A stretch of 9,468 nucleotides of DNA from Candidatus Microgenomatus auricola (lineage in GTDB: Bacteria; Patescibacteriota; Patescibacteriia; UBA9570; XYC2-FULL-38-9), in the NCBI GenBank assembly GCA_005239655.1, contig SBBP01000160.1, forward strand, positions 1-9,468. Direction: 5' to 3'. The position numbers and the translations under genes are program-made. Below are positions 4,355 through 9,468 of this stretch, piece after piece (within the stretch, counting starts at the first letter, position 1; every line of letters starts with the position of its first letter). The notes under the pieces are model-generated. The model did not search any database. It was not told the DNA's origin and saw only the letters and a list, made by a program, of their open reading frames with translations.

Positions 4355-5911
4355 ATGAACGATACACAAAAGCCAATTGAAGAGCGTCTCAAGAATGCCA
4401 ACTTCTCGGTAAACCAGGCATTTCGTGAACGTCTCCATGAAAAATTTATCTCCCAAGTCCGTCAACATCAGTCTGCTCCTCTGCCGACCTCTGTTGAACG
4501 TCTTACAAAATTATTTGCACTCTTCGCGGTACCCGTCGCGGTTGCCGTGCTCGCTGTTACTGTATTCCAATGGAAAAACAACGATACGAACACGACTATT
4601 ATTCAAGCACTCAAGCCACGCGAATTACTTGCGGTCTCTATGGAGCGTACATTTGGCGAGACTGATCCAAGCGTCTTCCGCTTCCAACGTTTTATCTCTG
4701 CGGAAGAAAACACAATCGCGATGCATGAACGTTGGTCATATCAACAGAACGTGCGTAACGACTATTACACCCTTGTCCTTTCACGCGCACTCAACTATTC
4801 AAGCGCTCTCACATATACTGAAGCAGAAAAAAAACTCTTCTGCGGACACCAAACGTTTCGCAACAACCCTGATATGGAATTTATTGGCGGGGATCCAAAT
4901 TGCTCCGAATCAACCGTTACGTACGAGGATCCGAGCGCACAAGATCTCTTTATTAATAATCTCCGGGATTCGGTGGCTGCCTTACACGAACCTACAAAAA
5001 CGGTAGAAGAAACCTATCAAGGATACAATGCTATACGTAGCACATACGCACTTACTGTAGAAAAGCATATGTCATTCCTGCCGCGTGATGCTTCGAAAAA
5101 CATTACGATAGAATTTCTCCTTCTGGTTGATCAACAACAAGTTGTTGAAGTGACACATAAGGAACAATCAACTGGGCATGTCATTTCCCGATTCACTGTT
5201 GCCGAAGATTATGTAATAAATGATCAAACTCCCAATACATTCTTCTCTGAAGAATATTGGAAAGGTGCCATGAGTACTATTGAAAGTAGCCTACATGCGT
5301 TCAATGAAGATGCGCAAAACTATGCACTTCCGTCAAATCCTACTGGAGAAATCCTCCAAAGTGAAGATGGTGAAAAATTTGTGAGCTCTCTCTATCCAAT
5401 TCTATTCACTCTGCCACCAGCGAAAAGCGGATGGGAAGTTGAAGTGAGTGAAAATAAAGAAGGCTCCTCTGAATTAATCACGCTGCATCGTGCAGATCCA
5501 CAAACCACACTTGAATACGGACACTTTGTGAACCCAAATCAAGCGCGCTTCCGAGCACATGTGATTCAAAAAAATATTGAGACGGATTATTATGCAGAGC
5601 TGCTCGCGGACCTGCAAAACACGGCGCCAACCACTGTGGATGATACGGTAGGTATGTTTGGGATGAGTCACACTCTAGAACGAGAAGAATTTATTTCTGT
5701 ATCTGGGCATTCCGCAAAGTTACGCATCACACATAACCCGGTTGCAGAGGATCCAATTCTGGGAGATGACACTCTGGTCCTGCTCGTACAAATAGATGAT
5801 ACAACAATTCTCAAAATCAATGCCGCATATGGCCTTGGGGAAGATCACGATCTTCTCAAACAGGATATTCTCAACATGATTGATTCACTTGAAATTACAG
5901 ACAGAGAATAA
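4355..5911 (+). CDS. Single-pass membrane protein, probable anti-sigma factor with large outer domain
   Basis: Residues 1-49 form a short, charged, helical cytoplasmic part (ERLKNANFSVNQAFRERLHE, 10-29), 51-71 is one transmembrane helix, and 72-518 is a large outer domain. This layout and the place right after the ECF sigma gene suggest that it holds the sigma factor at the membrane and frees it on an outside signal. No zinc-binding HxxxCxxC (ZAS) motif is present, so binding would rest on the N-terminal helix. The outer domain has a pair of cysteines (C163 and C183) that could form a disulfide, and is acidic, with many short beta-like stretches. I recognise no family for it, and it is larger than common anti-sigma outer domains. 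The anti-sigma role is inferred from context. Confidence 0.65.
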   Translation: MNDTQKPIEERLKNANFSVNQAFRERLHEKFISQVRQHQSAPLPTSVERLTKLFALFAVPVAVAVLAVTVFQWKNNDTNTTIIQALKPRELLAVSMERTFGETDPSVFRFQRFISAEENTIAMHERWSYQQNVRNDYYTLVLSRALNYSSALTYTEAEKKLFCGHQTFRNNPDMEFIGGDPNCSESTVTYEDPSAQDLFINNLRDSVAALHEPTKTVEETYQGYNAIRSTYALTVEKHMSFLPRDASKNITIEFLLLVDQQQVVEVTHKEQSTGHVISRFTVAEDYVINDQTPNTFFSEEYWKGAMSTIESSLHAFNEDAQNYALPSNPTGEILQSEDGEKFVSSLYPILFTLPPAKSGWEVEVSENKEGSSELITLHRADPQTTLEYGHFVNPNQARFRAHVIQKNIETDYYAELLADLQNTAPTTVDDTVGMFGMSHTLEREEFISVSGHSAKLRITHNPVAEDPILGDDTLVLLVQIDDTTILKINAAYGLGEDHDLLKQDILNMIDSLEITDRE

Positions 5912-5960
5912 GAGCTGTGTACAGAGTATCGAACATGTGAACTTCATTTAGCACAACGCT

Positions 5961-6458
5961 ATGAAAGTAATACAACTATTCATCACATCGATGCTTTGCC
6001 TCTTTACTCTTGCACCACACCTTTCTCTGGCGTCGTGCGTGCCACTCACCGACGAAGAAAAGTTGGATAACGCAGAAGTTGTCGTGGAGGCAGTCATCAC
6101 ACAGATTGACGTTGATGCGAGGACGACGACGCTCACTGCAACCGTCGAGAAGACCATCAAAGGAGACGTGAATGAGACGGTCACATTTGTCACCAGCTCG
6201 GGCAGTACGGTCGTCACTTCTGTCGATGTGTCGTTTGAAGAGGGAGCGCGATACAAACTCTTTCTCTATCGTGACTCCGAAGGCCAACTCACGACGAACA
6301 CCTGCACAGGAACCGTGGCGCTTGCGGCATCAACAGAAGGCACCCGAACAATTGAAAACAGCGATAACAAAAATATCACTGTCGTCGCCATTCTCATCGG
6401 AGTTGTTGTCTTCGCTGCAGCTGCCGTCCTCATCAAACGATTTCGTTCAACGCGCTAG
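5961..6458 (+). CDS. Exported NTR/TIMP-like domain protein with C-terminal membrane anchor
   Basis: Residues 1-25 are a signal peptide (basic MKV, hydrophobic core, then LSLAS). The mature part starts at C26 and resembles the bacterial NTR/TIMP-like OB domain: first-residue Cys, a VVVEAVITQID strand (40-50), TATVEKTIKGD (59-69), and the closing FEEGARYKLFLYRDSEGQL (92-110) with C115 in TNTCTGT. C26 and C115 would form the family's disulfide. LASC also fits a lipobox, so lipidation at C26 is an alternative. Residues 139-158 form a transmembrane helix followed by the basic tail KRFRSTR, so the domain is anchored facing outward. The gene begins 49 nt after the anti-sigma candidate and may belong to its operon. 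The molecular role of bacterial members is poorly known; protease inhibition should not be assumed. Confidence 0.7.
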   Translation: MKVIQLFITSMLCLFTLAPHLSLASCVPLTDEEKLDNAEVVVEAVITQIDVDARTTTLTATVEKTIKGDVNETVTFVTSSGSTVVTSVDVSFEEGARYKLFLYRDSEGQLTTNTCTGTVALAASTEGTRTIENSDNKNITVVAILIGVVVFAAAAVLIKRFRSTR

Positions 6459-7003
6459 AACGTCACACTCACCTCGGCAAGCTTCGGCAGTGAACGGTCT
6501 TTCTGTGAAATGGTTGGCTGTGTGCCCGCGGGGAATGGCCATTGCACAGTAATCTGCGGATCGTTCCAGGCAACACCGCTGTCGAGCGCAGCATCAAATA
6601 CATTTGAAGTTTTATACAGCACTTCGGCATCCTCGAATGTGTAAAACCCGTGTGCGAACCCTTCGGGGATATACAACATCATTTTGTTTTCTGCGGACAG
6701 TTCAACGCCAAACCACTTCAAGTATGTTGGCGAGTTCTTGCGCAAGTCGACTGCGACATCCCACAACCGTCCGCGTGTGCAGCGGACTAGCTTTGCCATC
6801 GATTTTGGTGGAAGTTGAAAATGCAACCCGCGTAACACACCAGCAAGCGAAAACGAATGATTGTCTTGTCGGAATGCAGTTGTGATGCCAAGCTCTGCAA
6901 ACTTCTCCGCGTTGTACGACTCATAAAAGAACCCACGGTCATCACCAAAGACATCCGGTTCAATCAGGATCAGGTCTGGGATTGTGGTATCGTGGCGTTT
7001 CAT
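6455..7003 (-). CDS. rfbC: dTDP-4-dehydrorhamnose 3,5-epimerase (RmlC)
   Basis: The enzyme epimerises C3 and C5 of dTDP-4-dehydro-6-deoxyglucose, the third step of dTDP-L-rhamnose synthesis for cell-surface glycans. The 182 residues are a full-length cupin. DDRGFFYESY (21-30) contains the substrate-binding Arg. LRGLHFQ (58-64) holds the catalytic base H61. K71 and R74 line the nucleotide site. EGFAHGFY (114-121) is the second His motif. Y130 in VLYKTS is the general acid, and D169 near the end matches the Asp partner. It lies 8 nt after the NHL/FN3 gene on the same strand, so the two are cotranscribed. Other rhamnose genes are not in the window. Its stop overlaps that of the convergent NTR gene within one CTAG (6455-6458). 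Confidence 0.95.
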   Translation of the reverse strand: MKRHDTTIPDLILIEPDVFGDDRGFFYESYNAEKFAELGITTAFRQDNHSFSLAGVLRGLHFQLPPKSMAKLVRCTRGRLWDVAVDLRKNSPTYLKWFGVELSAENKMMLYIPEGFAHGFYTFEDAEVLYKTSNVFDAALDSGVAWNDPQITVQWPFPAGTQPTISQKDRSLPKLAEVSVTF

Positions 7004-7011
7004 CGGTATAA

Positions 7012-9468
7012 CTACAGCTTGATTTTCCGAATCAGGTCGTTGGCGTAGTCTGCGACAAAGAGTTTACTCCCTTTGCGAGCCATGCCTTTCGGTGTATTCC
7101 ATTTCGCCACAGCACCCACGCCATCGACATGTCCTTTCCCGGAACCAGAAATCGTTTCCACGGTTCTGCTGGACAGCGATGCTGCACGCACGGTGTGTGA
7201 CCCTGCCTCGGACCAGTAGAGTATTCCATTTTCTTCTTCAATGTATTCGGGAATTGCGAGCACCGCGTCATCAAACGATCCGTCGCGCAAACCAATGCGA
7301 CCATCGCCAAAGAGTGTGGTCACGGTTTTGGTTGCAATATCGACTGCGCGCACAGCGTGATTGTATTTATCAGCGACGTACAACGTTTTCCCGTCACCAG
7401 AAGTATCTAGTGTGTACGGACCGTTGAACTGTGCGGCTGAACCGACGCCATCCACAAATCCCGCATCTCCACTTCCAGCAATCAACGATGTTTCCCCGGT
7501 GTCCACGACGACCGCGCGAATACGATTGTTGCTCCCTTCAGCAACGTAGAGCGTTTCGCCATCTGGCGACAATGCAATACCAGTCGGACGGTTGAAGTAC
7601 GCGCAGCCTTTCACACCGGCATCCAATTCGTCTGCGCATGGTCCACCTTCTTGGTAGCCATTGCTCTCCGTGCCTTTGAACGAAAAGTTCGTTCCGCCTG
7701 CGCCGGTAATGTATTTTGACTTCCCCGTTTTGGTATTCACTTTGCGAATGCGGTGGTTATTGCGGTCCACAATGTACAGCCACTTTCCATCGTCTGAGAT
7801 CCGCATGTCAACGACATCGGAAAAGCGAGCAGTCACACCAGTGCCTTCGGTGTAACTGTCCATCACATGGCCAGCAAGAAATGATAACTCTTTCGTTTCA
7901 AAGTTGAACACCGACAATTTATTGTTCTGTGAGATATACATTTTCTTCCCGTCTGCGGAAATTTCAATCGCTTTCGGTCTTCCCACGACGGCTCGGTTTT
8001 TCTTTCCAAACTCATCACCAAAGCGGTGCTTTCCTGCATAGTGTTTCGGCCGTTTGCCCTCGTCGTTCCATGCCAAAATTGATGAACCGCCTTTGTACAG
8101 TACGTACAGACGCTTCACATCCACAGTTGCGGGATGGTCATATTCTTTACTACATAACTGTACCTGGGCTGACAGATCGTCACGCACGTATTTCTTTTGA
8201 TCGTCCCGCAGTTGGTACCGCAGTGTCGCGAGAAAATTACCGCTGTCGAGTTGCTCAATGTTGGTTCCACGGAATGGTCGGATTTCGTCAATCGCCAAAA
8301 TACCATTTGGTGCTGTGCGGAAGGTGTAGAGGTCTGACCAGTCGCCGCAGTCACTGCCGTCGCACGACGCGACACGGAAACTGTAGGTGCGGTTGGAATT
8401 CAAATACTCTTTGCCGACGGTTGCGCTTGTTGCCGTCAAGTTCTGCCTGGAAAACAAACGCATGCTCGAATCATCTGTGGCGCCTTTGAACAGGTGAAGT
8501 TTATATGTCGCGCCGTCTACGGCGTCCCACAGGAGAGTTGCTGTCTGGCCTCCGACTGCGGAAACGCTCAAATTCTCTGGTGGAGTCAGTGCCGATTCTT
8601 CACTCGTTGTCGACTCCACGGATTGAATCGCCAGTCCCTTTTCCCACGATGAGACCAACTCCTCTGAAGGCGATTCGTCTGCGGGGTCATACACCAAGCG
8701 TACACGGAAGAATGGGAAGTCGCCCTGGTATTCGTCTTTCAAAATAAACTGTGCTCCTTGCCAATCCTTTTTCGTACCAACAGGGACCGTCCACGAGTCG
8801 CGCCATGCATCCTCGCCTTTTTTTCGAATATCAAAACACTGCAGCGGGCTTTTTTGGATGCTCCGTTCTGCAATTTTTTTCCGCTGTTCCGCGCTGAGGC
8901 GACGCTGAATCGTGAGCACCGACGCAGATGTTTCAGACACATCTCCACTCTCGGCAAAAAGCACGCTTTCTTCCCATGTATACTCTTCTTCCCAGTCCAC
9001 AGTCTCTTCGGATTGTTCAACATCGGACGCCGTGTTGAGCGCTTCCACTTCCCGTTGCTCGGAGAGTTGTGTCGTGCTGAGCGCGATACCACCGCCATCT
9101 GTTCCTCCAGAAATCAGTCGCTGTGCGGCGTTTGGTTTGTAGAGGCGAATTTTCCAAATTTGGTTAAACACCCCAATCGACCGACTCGATACGACGTACA
9201 GCGACCGCCCAGCACGATGCATGTCGCCGATGTCTTCCAGTTCGCTGATGAGCGGTTTTGAAATTTTCCCATTCTTCAAATTAACGGCTCGCACGCTGCC
9301 TTCTCCTGAATTCACAAACAAGAGAAGGTGAGCGTCTTCCCAATACTCCAACTTCGTGGGAGCACTAAGACCTGTGGCCACCTCAACCATGTTGCCACCG
9401 GTTTTGCGGTCAACAGCGACGATGCGATTGTTGCCTGTATCAGCAATAAACAGTGTGCTTCCGTACAC
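7012..9468 (-). CDS. NHL-propeller/fibronectin III surface protein (N-terminus outside window)
   Basis: At least 818 residues are seen; the frame runs off the window edge. The GTG there is probably not the start, because it lies inside a propeller blade (TLFIADTGNNRIVAVD, 5-20). Order: NHL-type blades to about 125, an acidic low-complexity stretch (about 138-183), a beta-rich region (204-280), one FN3 domain (about 296-386, ending WSDLYTFRT), a linker with a further beta region, then a second NHL propeller (about 495-818). Its repeated blades have the pattern LYVAD..NN.IR.V followed by AGSG..GFVDG.G..A.FN.P. Cysteines C369/C374 and C611/C622 are spaced for disulfides, which suggests an exported protein. 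Such propellers bind proteins or glycans. Cotranscription with rfbC links it to cell-surface work, possibly adhesion; no enzyme motif is visible. Confidence 0.85.
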   Translation of the reverse strand: MYGSTLFIADTGNNRIVAVDRKTGGNMVEVATGLSAPTKLEYWEDAHLLLFVNSGEGSVRAVNLKNGKISKPLISELEDIGDMHRAGRSLYVVSSRSIGVFNQIWKIRLYKPNAAQRLISGGTDGGGIALSTTQLSEQREVEALNTASDVEQSEETVDWEEEYTWEESVLFAESGDVSETSASVLTIQRRLSAEQRKKIAERSIQKSPLQCFDIRKKGEDAWRDSWTVPVGTKKDWQGAQFILKDEYQGDFPFFRVRLVYDPADESPSEELVSSWEKGLAIQSVESTTSEESALTPPENLSVSAVGGQTATLLWDAVDGATYKLHLFKGATDDSSMRLFSRQNLTATSATVGKEYLNSNRTYSFRVASCDGSDCGDWSDLYTFRTAPNGILAIDEIRPFRGTNIEQLDSGNFLATLRYQLRDDQKKYVRDDLSAQVQLCSKEYDHPATVDVKRLYVLYKGGSSILAWNDEGKRPKHYAGKHRFGDEFGKKNRAVVGRPKAIEISADGKKMYISQNNKLSVFNFETKELSFLAGHVMDSYTEGTGVTARFSDVVDMRISDDGKWLYIVDRNNHRIRKVNTKTGKSKYITGAGGTNFSFKGTESNGYQEGGPCADELDAGVKGCAYFNRPTGIALSPDGETLYVAEGSNNRIRAVVVDTGETSLIAGSGDAGFVDGVGSAAQFNGPYTLDTSGDGKTLYVADKYNHAVRAVDIATKTVTTLFGDGRIGLRDGSFDDAVLAIPEYIEEENGILYWSEAGSHTVRAASLSSRTVETISGSGKGHVDGVGAVAKWNTPKGMARKGSKLFVADYANDLIRKIKL

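Noticed and set aside
4066..9261. Other open frames of 60-190 codons inside the sigma, anti-sigma, NTR, rfbC and NHL genes
   Set aside because: All lie within well-supported genes in other frames and show low-complexity or Arg/Ser-rich composition without recognisable motifs.
1..9468. CRISPR array or UGA recoding
   Set aside because: No regularly spaced repeats were seen, and UGA acts as a clean stop for the transposase and the membrane protein.

Overview
The window looks like chromosomal DNA of a small-genome bacterium, most likely a member of the Patescibacteria (CPR). This is an inference from gene style: a very short VirD4/HerA-like ATPase, a Fic protein ending in a small helix-turn-helix-like domain, an ECF sigma factor paired with a large single-pass membrane partner, and no Shine-Dalgarno motif before any visible start. 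UGA is used as a stop (at 197-199 and after the membrane protein at 3585), so UGA-recoding lineages are unlikely.

Region 1 (1-1100) is a mobile or tRNA locus. The tail of a DDE transposase (2-199) is followed by a tRNA promoter and by the 5' part of a tRNA-His that stops just after its GTG anticodon (249-286). Next come an HNH endonuclease gene (343-822), a complete second tRNA-His with encoded CCA (826-901), a strong 42-nt stem-loop and a compact three-helix RNA-like fold. The last 21 nt of a tRNA-His (1051-1071) follow, with an acceptor strand exactly complementary to the first fragment, and then a terminator. The simplest reading is that an HNH cassette carrying a substitute tRNA-His split a resident tRNA-His gene in its anticodon loop. 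This is the most unusual part of the window.

Region 2 (1100-3720) holds a solitary VirD4/HerA-like ATPase on the minus strand and a Fic AMP-transferase-like gene on the plus strand, driven from back-to-back promoters in a 123-bp gap. A five-helix membrane protein of unknown role follows. Copies of a 32-bp imperfect repeat lie downstream of both the Fic gene and the membrane protein gene. Promoter positions suggest that the Fic and membrane-protein mRNAs are leaderless or almost so.

Region 3 (3720-6458) is a probable envelope-signalling operon: an ECF sigma factor, a 518-residue single-pass membrane protein that is probably its anti-sigma partner, and an exported NTR/TIMP-like domain protein with a C-terminal membrane anchor. 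A long inverted repeat sits just before the sigma gene.

Region 4 (6455-9468, minus strand) is a two-gene unit: a large NHL-propeller/fibronectin III protein whose N-terminus lies outside the window, then rfbC (dTDP-4-dehydrorhamnose 3,5-epimerase) 8 nt downstream. It converges on region 3, and the two stop codons share one CTAG.
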